Below, piece after piece: positions 35,965 to 44,225 of a stretch of DNA of 64,000 nucleotides. Under the pieces are notes generated by a model. It saw only the letters and a program-made list of their open reading frames with translations, was not told the origin of the DNA and did not search any database. The stretch lies in the NCBI RefSeq assembly GCF_005217605.1, contig NZ_SZPX01000001.1:372001-436000 (forward strand). Direction: 5' to 3'. Both the position numbers and the translations under genes were made by a program. Position 1 is the stretch's first letter, and every line of letters starts with the position of its first letter. The DNA comes from Sulfurimonas crateris. Lineage in GTDB: Bacteria > Campylobacterota > Campylobacteria > Campylobacterales > Sulfurimonadaceae.

Positions 35965-36581
35965 TAAAATCTCCTCTTGTAGTAGTCTATTTCGCCGATG
36001 TTTGCGCTGTATATTTTTAGTACCGTAAGAAGCTTTGGAGGTGTTGCTGAATCATATACTGAGGCAGTAAGTACTTTTATATTGCTATCTGTTGCTGCTT
36101 GTGTGACAATGACTTGGCTCTGGTACTCCTGCTTGTATCCTGCAGCTTCTGCAGCACTAGTGTCAAACAGATCGCCAACAGTAGCATCAACCGCATTGTT
36201 AAGGTTGGGAAAAGTAGTATCTGTCGTATTTGCAAGCCCAGTAGTATTGCTGTCTAAACATCTTCTGTGATAAGGCTGATTTACATGACCGGGTCTTAAT
36301 CTATCAGCATTACATGCGCCATTAACTTCAATAACTCTAGAAAGACGACTAAGAGCGTTGTCTTGCATAGAGTTTAAATCCCAATAGTACGATGTAGCTC
36401 CCATAAGTTCAGCAGAAGCGGCAAAGATGGCTTCTTGGACTATGTTGTCCTCTATTCCTTTTGATGTAACTTGCATCATCACAGGAAGAGACATAACGGC
36501 AATAGAGATAATCACGATAGCAAAGATAAGCTCTATCATTGTAAAAGCGGCTCTGCGAAGAGCGGATTTTCTTTTTACCAC
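35964..36581 (-). CDS. Type IV pilin-like (pseudopilin) protein, 205 aa
   Basis: The leader is MVKRKSALRRAA, then FTMIELIFAIVIISIAVMSL, with Phe1 and Glu5; Ala at -1 again replaces Gly. The globular part holds two Cys (GACNADRLRP, HRRCLDS) that could form a disulfide, in the style of PilV/MshP minor pilins. It overlaps the adhesin gene by seven bases, so the two are translationally coupled. Confidence 0.82.
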   Translation of the reverse strand: MVKRKSALRRAAFTMIELIFAIVIISIAVMSLPVMMQVTSKGIEDNIVQEAIFAASAELMGATSYYWDLNSMQDNALSRLSRVIEVNGACNADRLRPGHVNQPYHRRCLDSNTTGLANTTDTTFPNLNNAVDATVGDLFDTSAAEAAGYKQEYQSQVIVTQAATDSNIKVLTASVYDSATPPKLLTVLKIYSANIGEIDYYKRRF

Positions 36582-39500
36582 ATGATTCTCCTATTTGTTG
36601 TTGCTGTATCTGGAATTTTTGTGGTAGTGCTCGTATTGTGCTCACCCGTCCAGTCTCCTGTGTCGTCAAACTCCACTTGGAACTCGTTTCTGGTGGCAAA
36701 CGGGTCGCTTTCGTTGTAGATGAGCCATGGAGATGCTTCATTTTGCATAGTGGTTTTGTACGGATAATCTTTGCTTTCATCATAATCAAGAATTGTTACA
36801 GATGGATTTCCAAGTGGGTTGTCTGTTGCATCTACGATATCATCTATATTTGTTCCGCCTTTTTGAACAACTATGCCCACCGCACCGTCAGTCGGTGTAG
36901 CATGAAAAGGAGTGGGAATAACATACCATCTTGCATCATCTGTCCTTGTTGAGTTGATGCCGTTTGGAAGCAAAGATTTGTCACTACAGCCTGTTCCAAA
37001 GCAGTAAGCTTCAAAATATATATTTGCCGGATTATTAAGAGGAGTATTGTATCTCTGTCTTGAGGCATGTGTGCGACCGTAAACAAATGTAGCATTGCCT
37101 CCGACATTTACGCCGCTTACATTGTCTGTGTCTGTTGCGTTGATCTCATTTACGACGACTGCAAAAGGGTTTACGACTTTGCTTGTATTTCTATCGAAAT
37201 TTATTTTGTAGTTAAACTCTGCCGTGCCGTTAGTATCGTTGCTGTCAAACTGTGTACTTGAAAAAGGTAGATTATACTCAGTTGTTCCAAGTACTAGCGG
37301 AATTGAGCCGTTGTCATCAGGGGTATAATGGTACCAGAGCAGTTTGGTCAGCGAGTCTGTTTCAGGGTTGTCTTTATTGATCGCATCTGCCAAAGTGAGT
37401 TTCATATTGCCGTCTTTTGCGTAACACTCGGCAGTGTAATTGCTTGTAACCGTATTTGTAAGGGTCTTCGCAGAGATGTTGACATCAAAAGACGCTGAGA
37501 TATTGCGATCAGCATCATTTGGAAAGCGCTCAAAGTTTGAGAGGTATGTAAAACCGTTTGAGCCGTTCTCCAAGCCGCCTTCTATCCCAAAGTGGTGAGG
37601 AATAACTCTTATCTGTGTTACAAACGGCTCTATCAATCTATCAGCATCAGTAGTATCGTCTGCATCAACAACTGCAAATTCAAATCCTGCTCTTTCCTGC
37701 ATTGTAAGATTGAATTCTCCAACATTATTTAAAGCGTAGTTGCCGGAAGCATCTCCATTTGTAAAATCAACAGGAGGAGTAAAGTTTATGCTCATCTCTT
37801 CACATGTTTTTGACGGGTCTGTTATATTGATATCAACTGCAAATGATGAGCCTTCAGTTTCGTTGTAATCAAGTGATGCCGCTCCTGTGTAATCTTCGGC
37901 ATAAATAGTAAGCGGAACCGCTTCTCCTGCCTTAAAAGGGTCCGGCAGCATCGTAGTGTTAAAATCATTTGGACGGATTGCAAAATTGTCCTCAGAACAT
38001 AGATCTCCTTGCATAGCATCAGCTAGACACATTGCGCATCCAAAGTCGGTGTTGTACTCTGAAGGCGAAATAGTTCTTATACGTCCACCACAGTTTCCAT
38101 TGTATGCATTTGAGTCACATGGAGCAGAGGTACCAGGTGTTCCATCGCCATAGATACATCTCATAACATTGTCTTGAAATGCGGGAGGAAAGACAGAGAG
38201 AATGTTTTGTACATTGTTAAAGCAGGCAGGAACCAAACAAAGAGAGCTCTCAAGTGAACTGGTATTACAGTTTAAGCCATCTGCATTTTCAAGAAGCGCT
38301 CCCCAGTCATAAGATGTAATTTTAGCTCTTCTGTCTCTATAAGCTCTGTCTATAGTAAGTGCTCCAATATCAGTGTCTTCTTCCCCATGGCGAATTATGC
38401 CTTGTCCAAGATATTTTGCATCTGTGCAAGAGACTCCATCAGCATGCTCTAAAATAACAGTCATATCTACTGTGTCGTTTGGCTTGTCTGAGTATTGACC
38501 ATCATAAGTTGCTACATTTCCTAGCGGGTCAAGATAGGAAGCATGAAGGTAAAACTCTTTGTTGATTATTTTAGTAGTAATACTTTTGTTTGAATCATAA
38601 TCAAATCCTACCTCGTTAATTCCTACACTGCCTGAAGTTGCTGGAGGTATATAAGTACCACCTCCGCAATATTTAGAGTGAAAAGTGAGATCAACACTGT
38701 ACGGAGTAGCATTGGTTTTTGATGTTCCTAGCAAGCCAAGATAATAGACTCTTTTTCCATCAGGCTGTGTCGGGTCTGCATAAACCGGTATAGTGGCAGT
38801 TTCACTGCGATATCCTGAGTCTAACTGACTTGTCGTGCCTTTGCTGAAAATAGTAGGACAGTTGTCTCCAAAGTCATAGTAGAGTATGAGTTTGTCATCA
38901 CTCATCTCTGTATTTGTAAGGTTTACATCCAGATAGCCATCCTCATAAACAGTAATTTTGTAATATTGCCCATCAACAGAAGTTACGCCATTTGGGCTGG
39001 ACTCCTCCACAAAAGCTGTGTCCTCATTGCTACAGTTGTCATCCGTTTCAAGAAGAGGTATTGCGTCGGCACAATAACTATTTATAAAAATTGTAACATT
39101 AGCCTCATTTGAATCTATACCATATTCATTTGTAACTCTATATGTAAAATAATCAACATCAGTAACTTCTGAGCCTGTATATGTATATGTAAAATTCCCG
39201 TCAGCTAAAATAGGGTTTGGTGATAAATTGCCGACACTTGGTGTAGTATTTGAAAGAACAGTAATATTGTTTTCCGTGTAGTAAGTACCATATGGATAGT
39301 CTGAAATAAGGCTGGCAACTAATGTGTCTGTAGGAGCAACAGAGTAATATCTGTCGTACGCAATAGGTATGGGATACCCTATGCTAACGGTTGCAACATT
39401 AGAGATTGTACCTTCGTTGTCCTCAACGGTATATGTAAAACTATCTGTTCCGTCAAAAGGGGATGGAGGAGTATATGTTATAGTGCCGTTTACATAATCA

Positions 39501-40024
39501 ATGGTTATGCTTCCATCCACCGGATCAGTGGCTACAATTGAGGCTTTGTTTAAAGTTCCATCAAGGTCATAATCGTTTAGTAATACATCAATTATTGTGG
39601 GATTTACGCCGTCTGTCTCTGCAGCGTCATCAACAGCCACTGGAATTTGGTTACCAACATTAAGAGTTAGTGTTAATGTATAAGTCTGGTTTGATACTTC
39701 ACCAGGTGCACTAGAACTCAAATAGATTGTTTGACCTGCATTATAAAAGAGAGGACCAAATGATGTTAATGTATGTGTTGTTTTATCAGGCATACTTGTT
39801 GTACTGACATCAAATTTTACAGTTGAGTTTCCAGATAGTTCAGCAGAAAAATAACCGCTCTCTATTATCGAAATTGTAAACTGATCAATATCATTTTGTT
39901 TAACAACTAAATTTGTTTGAGTATATCCGGTACTCGTTAGGCTGACAACATAATTGCCATATGTATCAGCAATTAGCGAAAACGTAAAAAACAAAACAAT
40001 TAAAAAAGAGCGAAATAGATTCAT
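36575..40024 (-). CDS. Large MshQ-like surface protein with cadherin-like domains (DUF6701-like)
   Basis: The 1149-residue exported protein has a signal peptide (residues 1-19). Residues about 130-215 form a tandem-95/cadherin-like repeat (IDVLLNDYDLDGT, TPPSPFDGTDSFTYTVEDN), and a second related repeat follows at about 225-315. The centre is cysteine-rich (about 605-690). From about 690 on, FAIRPNDFN and later PWLIYNESDPFATRNEF match the C-terminal region of MshQ-like proteins (DUF6701). No membrane anchor is seen at the C-terminus. It heads an operon of three pilin-like proteins, so it is likely exposed on, or secreted with, a short pilus-like fibre. The start has TGGAGGACCCA. Confidence 0.82.
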   Translation of the reverse strand: MNLFRSFLIVLFFTFSLIADTYGNYVVSLTSTGYTQTNLVVKQNDIDQFTISIIESGYFSAELSGNSTVKFDVSTTSMPDKTTHTLTSFGPLFYNAGQTIYLSSSAPGEVSNQTYTLTLTLNVGNQIPVAVDDAAETDGVNPTIIDVLLNDYDLDGTLNKASIVATDPVDGSITIDYVNGTITYTPPSPFDGTDSFTYTVEDNEGTISNVATVSIGYPIPIAYDRYYSVAPTDTLVASLISDYPYGTYYTENNITVLSNTTPSVGNLSPNPILADGNFTYTYTGSEVTDVDYFTYRVTNEYGIDSNEANVTIFINSYCADAIPLLETDDNCSNEDTAFVEESSPNGVTSVDGQYYKITVYEDGYLDVNLTNTEMSDDKLILYYDFGDNCPTIFSKGTTSQLDSGYRSETATIPVYADPTQPDGKRVYYLGLLGTSKTNATPYSVDLTFHSKYCGGGTYIPPATSGSVGINEVGFDYDSNKSITTKIINKEFYLHASYLDPLGNVATYDGQYSDKPNDTVDMTVILEHADGVSCTDAKYLGQGIIRHGEEDTDIGALTIDRAYRDRRAKITSYDWGALLENADGLNCNTSSLESSLCLVPACFNNVQNILSVFPPAFQDNVMRCIYGDGTPGTSAPCDSNAYNGNCGGRIRTISPSEYNTDFGCAMCLADAMQGDLCSEDNFAIRPNDFNTTMLPDPFKAGEAVPLTIYAEDYTGAASLDYNETEGSSFAVDINITDPSKTCEEMSINFTPPVDFTNGDASGNYALNNVGEFNLTMQERAGFEFAVVDADDTTDADRLIEPFVTQIRVIPHHFGIEGGLENGSNGFTYLSNFERFPNDADRNISASFDVNISAKTLTNTVTSNYTAECYAKDGNMKLTLADAINKDNPETDSLTKLLWYHYTPDDNGSIPLVLGTTEYNLPFSSTQFDSNDTNGTAEFNYKINFDRNTSKVVNPFAVVVNEINATDTDNVSGVNVGGNATFVYGRTHASRQRYNTPLNNPANIYFEAYCFGTGCSDKSLLPNGINSTRTDDARWYVIPTPFHATPTDGAVGIVVQKGGTNIDDIVDATDNPLGNPSVTILDYDESKDYPYKTTMQNEASPWLIYNESDPFATRNEFQVEFDDTGDWTGEHNTSTTTKIPDTATTNRRIMW

Positions 40025-40067
40025 TGGGTCCTCCAGGCAAAAGCATAAGCCTACTTACTAATCTTAC

Positions 40068-40073
40068 ATTATA
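40068..40073 (-). promoter_or_regulatory. -10 box TATAAT of the adhesin-pseudopilin operon
   Basis: On the minus strand a consensus TATAAT lies 44 bases before the adhesin ATG. The leader of about 37 bases contains a small AGGC...GCCT hairpin (40035-40052) that ends next to the strong GGAGG Shine-Dalgarno sequence. Confidence 0.5.
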
Positions 40074-40090
40074 CTACCAATTCTACTTAA

Positions 40091-40128
40091 TAAGCGCTTA
40101 ATTATTTTAGCTAGGCTAAGAGATAGCC
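40091..40128. promoter_or_regulatory. Two inverted repeats upstream of the adhesin promoter
   Basis: TAAGCGCTTA at 40091-40100 is a perfect ten-base palindrome, and GGCTA-AGAGA-TAGCC at 40114-40128 is a five-base-pair inverted repeat. They lie just upstream of the adhesin -10 box and behind the fliW stop. The first could be an operator, the second a weak fliW terminator; neither is assigned to a known factor. Confidence 0.35.
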
Positions 40129-40165
40129 GTCGCGGTTAAATGGTTTTTAATATTTCAAGGTGTGG

Positions 40166-40546
40166 TTATTTTTTTAAAAAATCGGATATCTTCTCGCACA
40201 CACCGTACTCTTTTGAGTCGCTTATAATGACTTGTGCAGCTCTGTTGTTGTCTGTATTGAAGATCATTGGACCTATAAAGTTTACTACGGAGTTTTCTAT
40301 CGGGGTCTGGATCAAGACAGTGTTTAAAATGATCAGGTTTGAGTTTTTGTCTATCTCTAACATCTCTTGGATATTCTCAGGAACTTCAAAGTCGTACTCT
40401 CTTAGAACAAAAGGATCAATAAGAGTAAAGGAGATGTTTTCTTCATCTATGGACTTCATCTTCATAAAAATATCGTCGATCTTCTCCAAAGTTACCTCTT
40501 TTAAATCTTCAAAGCCTAAAATTGGGACGCAAATATCAAATTTCAT
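40166..40546 (-). CDS. fliW: Flagellar assembly factor FliW
   Basis: The 126-residue protein matches FliW (PF02623): N-terminal MKFDICVPILGFEDLK, middle FTLIDPFVLREYDFEVP with the DPF motif, and NFIGPMIFNTDNNRAAQVI. FliW sequesters CsrA and binds flagellin, coupling flagellin synthesis to export. csrA and flagellin genes are not in the window. AAAAGG precedes ATG 40546. It is divergent from bamD. Confidence 0.93.
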   Translation of the reverse strand: MKFDICVPILGFEDLKEVTLEKIDDIFMKMKSIDEENISFTLIDPFVLREYDFEVPENIQEMLEIDKNSNLIILNTVLIQTPIENSVVNFIGPMIFNTDNNRAAQVIISDSKEYGVCEKISDFLKK

Positions 40547-40671
40547 AAAAAACCTTTTCGCTTACTTTTTTGTTAATTGTAGCACTTTAAGCATAAAATA
40601 TACCTAGTTTAATGAGTGTTATATATCTTTTAGATAAAATATCAACCTATCTATAACTAGGAAAAAATTTA

Positions 40672-41427
40672 ATGAAATTTAAAACTTACGCAATGCTCGC
40701 ACTACTCTCAATGACGCTTCTTTTTACAGGTTGTTCAAAAGAGATCGAAGAGTATAACAAGCCTGCCATGTATTGGTACTCAAAGATTACGCAAAGCGTC
40801 TCAAACGGAGACCTTGAGAGAGCGGACTCTTACTACAGCTCACTTCAAGGAGAGCACATCGGCTCACCGCTTCTGCCTGAAGCTACAATGATACTGGCAC
40901 TTGCCCACATGCAGCATGAAGAGTACCTCTTAAGTGAGTATTTTTTAGATGAGTATATAAAGAGATATGCGACGCCTAATGAAAAAGAGGAGGCGGAGTT
41001 TTTAAAGATAAAAGCAAAGTATAAAGCACTTCCGCATCCAAGACGTGATCAGGCACTTATAGATGATGCTATTGTCGAGGGTGAGAGATTTAAGCTCAAT
41101 TATCCTGGTTCAATGTACGCTGAAGTTGTAAATACAATGCTTGTGCGTCTCTATCTTGCTCAATATGTTTTAAATGAGGAGATAACAGACCTCTACGAGA
41201 GGCTAGACAAGCCAAAGAGCGCAGAGTACTACAGAAGCATAAACCCGCAGCCGTGGATCGCCTCTTCAGAGGTTGACAGAGCGGTGGCTCCTTGGTACAG
41301 AGCTTGGTTTGAGGGGGACGGCACTTCAAGTTGGTACGACTTTATGATACCTGATACAAAAAGTGTGGTATCGAGAAATTCTATATCCGAGGAAGATGTT
41401 CAAGGAGAGAGTAATGAAACTAAGTGA
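40672..41427 (+). CDS. bamD: Outer membrane assembly lipoprotein BamD
   Basis: The 251-residue lipoprotein has lipobox LLFTGC (Cys21) and TPR-like helical repeats (WYSKITQSVSNGDLERADSY, LALAHMQHEEYLLSEYFLDE, PGSMYAEVVNTMLVRLYL). BamD is the essential lipoprotein partner of BamA in inserting barrel proteins, which here would include the 15965 protein and LptD. AGGAAAAAATTTA precedes the ATG. The gene overlaps lon by 14 bases. Confidence 0.9.
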   Translation: MKFKTYAMLALLSMTLLFTGCSKEIEEYNKPAMYWYSKITQSVSNGDLERADSYYSSLQGEHIGSPLLPEATMILALAHMQHEEYLLSEYFLDEYIKRYATPNEKEEAEFLKIKAKYKALPHPRRDQALIDDAIVEGERFKLNYPGSMYAEVVNTMLVRLYLAQYVLNEEITDLYERLDKPKSAEYYRSINPQPWIASSEVDRAVAPWYRAWFEGDGTSSWYDFMIPDTKSVVSRNSISEEDVQGESNETK

Positions 41428-43825
41428 TTATAGTGAATTTCCTGCTGATATTCCTATAATAGCAGAGGATGAGCTCTTTTTATACCCGTTTATGATCTCA
41501 CCGCTTTTTTTAAGTGATGAGAGCAATATAAAAGCCGCTACAAAGGCTATAGAAGAGAGCTCTTTGGTAATTGTCTGTTCTACAAAGCCATCCCATGAGG
41601 GAGAGAGAGATTTTGAATCTCTTTACAGTGCTGGTGTTGTAGGCTCAATTATGAGAAAAGTTGCACTTCCAGACGGAAGAGTTAAGGTTCTTTTTCAAGG
41701 TCTTGCACGTGCAAAGGTTGCTTATAAAGTATCTGATAACCCGCTTATAGCGCATGTTGAGGTTATTAATGCTACAAACGTAAACTCTCTAAAGATAGAT
41801 GCTATCTTAGAAGTTGTACGTGAAAAGGTAAGAACTCTTGCCGGTGTGAGCAACTACTTTCCTCCCGATCTGCTAAGAACTATAGAGGAGAATCACGACC
41901 ATAACAGAATAATCGACCTTATCTGCAGTACGGTAAAACTTAAAAAAGAGCAGGCCTATAATCTTTTTGTAGAGTCAAACACGGAGAAGAGGTTTTTAGA
42001 CCTCATTGAGTATCTTATTGACGAGATAGAGGCGAATAAACTCCAAAAAGAGATTCGCTCTAAAGTACACAGCCATATAGAGAAGGTAAATAAAGAGTAC
42101 TTCTTAAAAGAGCAGTTAAAGCAGATACAAAAAGAGCTTGGAACGGACACTTCAAGAGATGAAGAGATCGAGGAGTATCGCAAAAAGCTTGAGGCTAAAA
42201 AAGAGAAGATGAGCGAAGAAGCCTATAAAGAGATAGGCAAGCAGATAGACAGATTTTCACGTATGCACCCTGACTCTTCCGATGCCTCTATGACGCAGAC
42301 ATATCTTGATTGGGCTTTGGAGATACCTTTTGGGGATGAGAGCAAAAAGAAACTACATATAAGTGACGTACAAAATCAGCTAGATCGTGATCACTTCTCA
42401 CTAGAGAAGCCTAAGCAGAGAATAACGGAATTTTTTGCGGTAAAAGAGCTTATGGAGCTTAGAGGCATAAAGAGCAACTCCGGTGCGATCATCTGTTTCT
42501 CGGGACCTCCCGGTGTAGGAAAGACCTCTCTAGCAAACTCTATCGCAGAAGCACTCAAACGCCCGCTTATCAGGATCGCACTTGGCGGGCTTGAAGATGT
42601 GAACGAGCTAAGGGGGCACAGAAGAACATATGTCGGTGCAATGCCGGGGCGCATAGTTCAAGGCATTATAGATGCTAAAAAAATGAACCCTGTGGTAGTC
42701 CTAGATGAGATCGACAAAGTTGCAAAAACAGGAAGAGGCGACCCTACTGCCGCACTTTTGGAGATACTAGATCCTGAGCAGAACAAGGAGTTTAGAGATT
42801 ACTACTTAAACTTCAACATCGACCTCTCAAAAGTTATCTTTATAGCTACGGCAAACGATGTAGGCAGGATTCCCGCACCTCTGCGTGACAGAATGGAGTT
42901 TATTACCATAAGTTCATATACGCCGCAGGAGAAGTATGAGATCGCATCAAGATATCTGATCCCGCAGGAGCTTAAAAAGCATGGACTTAAAAAGTCTGAG
43001 GTCAGCATATCAAAGCCTGCACTAAAAGAGCTTATTCACAGCTATACGCGTGAAGCGGGCGTGCGTAATCTTCGCCACCGCCTTGCCAATATGTCAAGAA
43101 AAGTGGCACGTGAGATACTGGAACATCCTGAGGTAAGCAAAGTCTCACTTACCCTTAAAAATCTAAAAGAGTATTTTGATAAAACTGTTTTTGAGATTGA
43201 AAAAACTACAAGAGTCCCTGTCGTAGGAGTTGTAAACGGTTTGGCATGGACTGCGGTCGGCGGTGATGTCTTAAAGCTTGAGAGTATTCGCATAAAAGGC
43301 AAAGGTGGCATGCAGCTTACCGGAAGCCTCGGCGATGTTATGAAAGAGTCTGCACTAATTGCGTACAGCGTCGTAAAAACGTTAATAGATACGAAAAAAT
43401 TAAAGATAGACGTTAAAAATATTCCTTTGACGATCAAAGAGAGAGAAGAAAAAACGGAAATGGATCCTAGCGAGGTGTATAAGCGATATGATCTCCATAT
43501 TCACGTTCCTGACGGTGCTACTCCAAAAGATGGACCGAGTGCCGGCATAGCGATGGTAAGTGTTATATCCTCGATACTCAGTTCAAAAAAAGTGCGTTCG
43601 GAAATTGCCATGACGGGAGAGGTTTCTCTTAGCGGAGATGTACTGCCGATAGGCGGACTTAGAGAGAAACTTATTGCAGCACATAAGGCTGACATGAGCA
43701 AGGTTCTTATTCCTGTGAAAAATTATGAGAGAGATCTAGAAGATATTCCGCAGGAGGTCAGAGACTCTCTTGAGATAATCGCTGTGAGTAGAGTAGAAGA
43801 GGTTTTAAAACACGTTTTAGTGTAA
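41414..43825 (+). CDS. lon: ATP-dependent protease Lon
   Basis: The 803-residue serine protease has an N-terminal LAN domain (about 1-195), a coiled region, an AAA+ domain with GPPGVGKTS Walker A and VVLDEIDKV Walker B, and a C-terminal protease domain with catalytic Ser in KDGPSAGIAM and Lys in GLREKLIAAHK. I start at ATG 41414, which has AAGGAGAGAGTA; the longer frame from 41363 extends into bamD without support. It degrades misfolded and regulatory proteins. Confidence 0.96.
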   Translation: MKLSDYSEFPADIPIIAEDELFLYPFMISPLFLSDESNIKAATKAIEESSLVIVCSTKPSHEGERDFESLYSAGVVGSIMRKVALPDGRVKVLFQGLARAKVAYKVSDNPLIAHVEVINATNVNSLKIDAILEVVREKVRTLAGVSNYFPPDLLRTIEENHDHNRIIDLICSTVKLKKEQAYNLFVESNTEKRFLDLIEYLIDEIEANKLQKEIRSKVHSHIEKVNKEYFLKEQLKQIQKELGTDTSRDEEIEEYRKKLEAKKEKMSEEAYKEIGKQIDRFSRMHPDSSDASMTQTYLDWALEIPFGDESKKKLHISDVQNQLDRDHFSLEKPKQRITEFFAVKELMELRGIKSNSGAIICFSGPPGVGKTSLANSIAEALKRPLIRIALGGLEDVNELRGHRRTYVGAMPGRIVQGIIDAKKMNPVVVLDEIDKVAKTGRGDPTAALLEILDPEQNKEFRDYYLNFNIDLSKVIFIATANDVGRIPAPLRDRMEFITISSYTPQEKYEIASRYLIPQELKKHGLKKSEVSISKPALKELIHSYTREAGVRNLRHRLANMSRKVAREILEHPEVSKVSLTLKNLKEYFDKTVFEIEKTTRVPVVGVVNGLAWTAVGGDVLKLESIRIKGKGGMQLTGSLGDVMKESALIAYSVVKTLIDTKKLKIDVKNIPLTIKEREEKTEMDPSEVYKRYDLHIHVPDGATPKDGPSAGIAMVSVISSILSSKKVRSEIAMTGEVSLSGDVLPIGGLREKLIAAHKADMSKVLIPVKNYERDLEDIPQEVRDSLEIIAVSRVEEVLKHVLV

Positions 43826-43839
43826 ACCTCTCTTTATAT

Positions 43840-44214
43840 TTAGATTACGATAGAGTTTATTTTTTCAGTTAAGTCGTTGTTTCTGATCGGCTTCATTAAA
43901 AAGCCGTTCGCTCCAAGCTCTAAGGCTTCAGTTTTTTTCGTCTCATCGGTAGTAAGCACAATTATCGGAACCTGTTCTATATTTTCATCTGAGCGAACAA
44001 CTTTTAGCATCTCCAAGCCGTTCATAACGGGCATAATAATATCTAAGAGTATAAGATTTATATCGCTTCTTGCCTTTAGGTGCCCGATCGCATCAGCTCC
44101 ATTTTTTGCTTCTACTACCTCTTTAACATTAGGGTTCTTCATAAGCATCGATTTAAGAAGTTTAAGGTTGATCATATCGTCATCTACTGCTAATACTACT
44201 AATTCTTTTGACAT
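43840..44214 (-). CDS. Single-domain CheY-like response regulator
   Basis: The 124-residue receiver has AVDDDMINLKLL, phosphoacceptor Asp in LILLDIIMPVMNG, Thr in IIVLTTDE and Lys in FLMKPI. There is no output domain. It is the last gene of the phosphorelay operon, 11 bases after the hybrid kinase, and probably receives phosphate from it or from the Hpt protein. Confidence 0.92.
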   Translation of the reverse strand: MSKELVVLAVDDDMINLKLLKSMLMKNPNVKEVVEAKNGADAIGHLKARSDINLILLDIIMPVMNGLEMLKVVRSDENIEQVPIIVLTTDETKKTEALELGANGFLMKPIRNNDLTEKINSIVI

Positions 44215-44225
44215 CTTTTTACCTT

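Noticed and set aside
40024-40166. Cyclic-di-GMP riboswitch upstream of the adhesin operon
   Set aside because: The region is AT-rich and lacks the GEMM core and its two paired stems; only small inverted repeats are visible.
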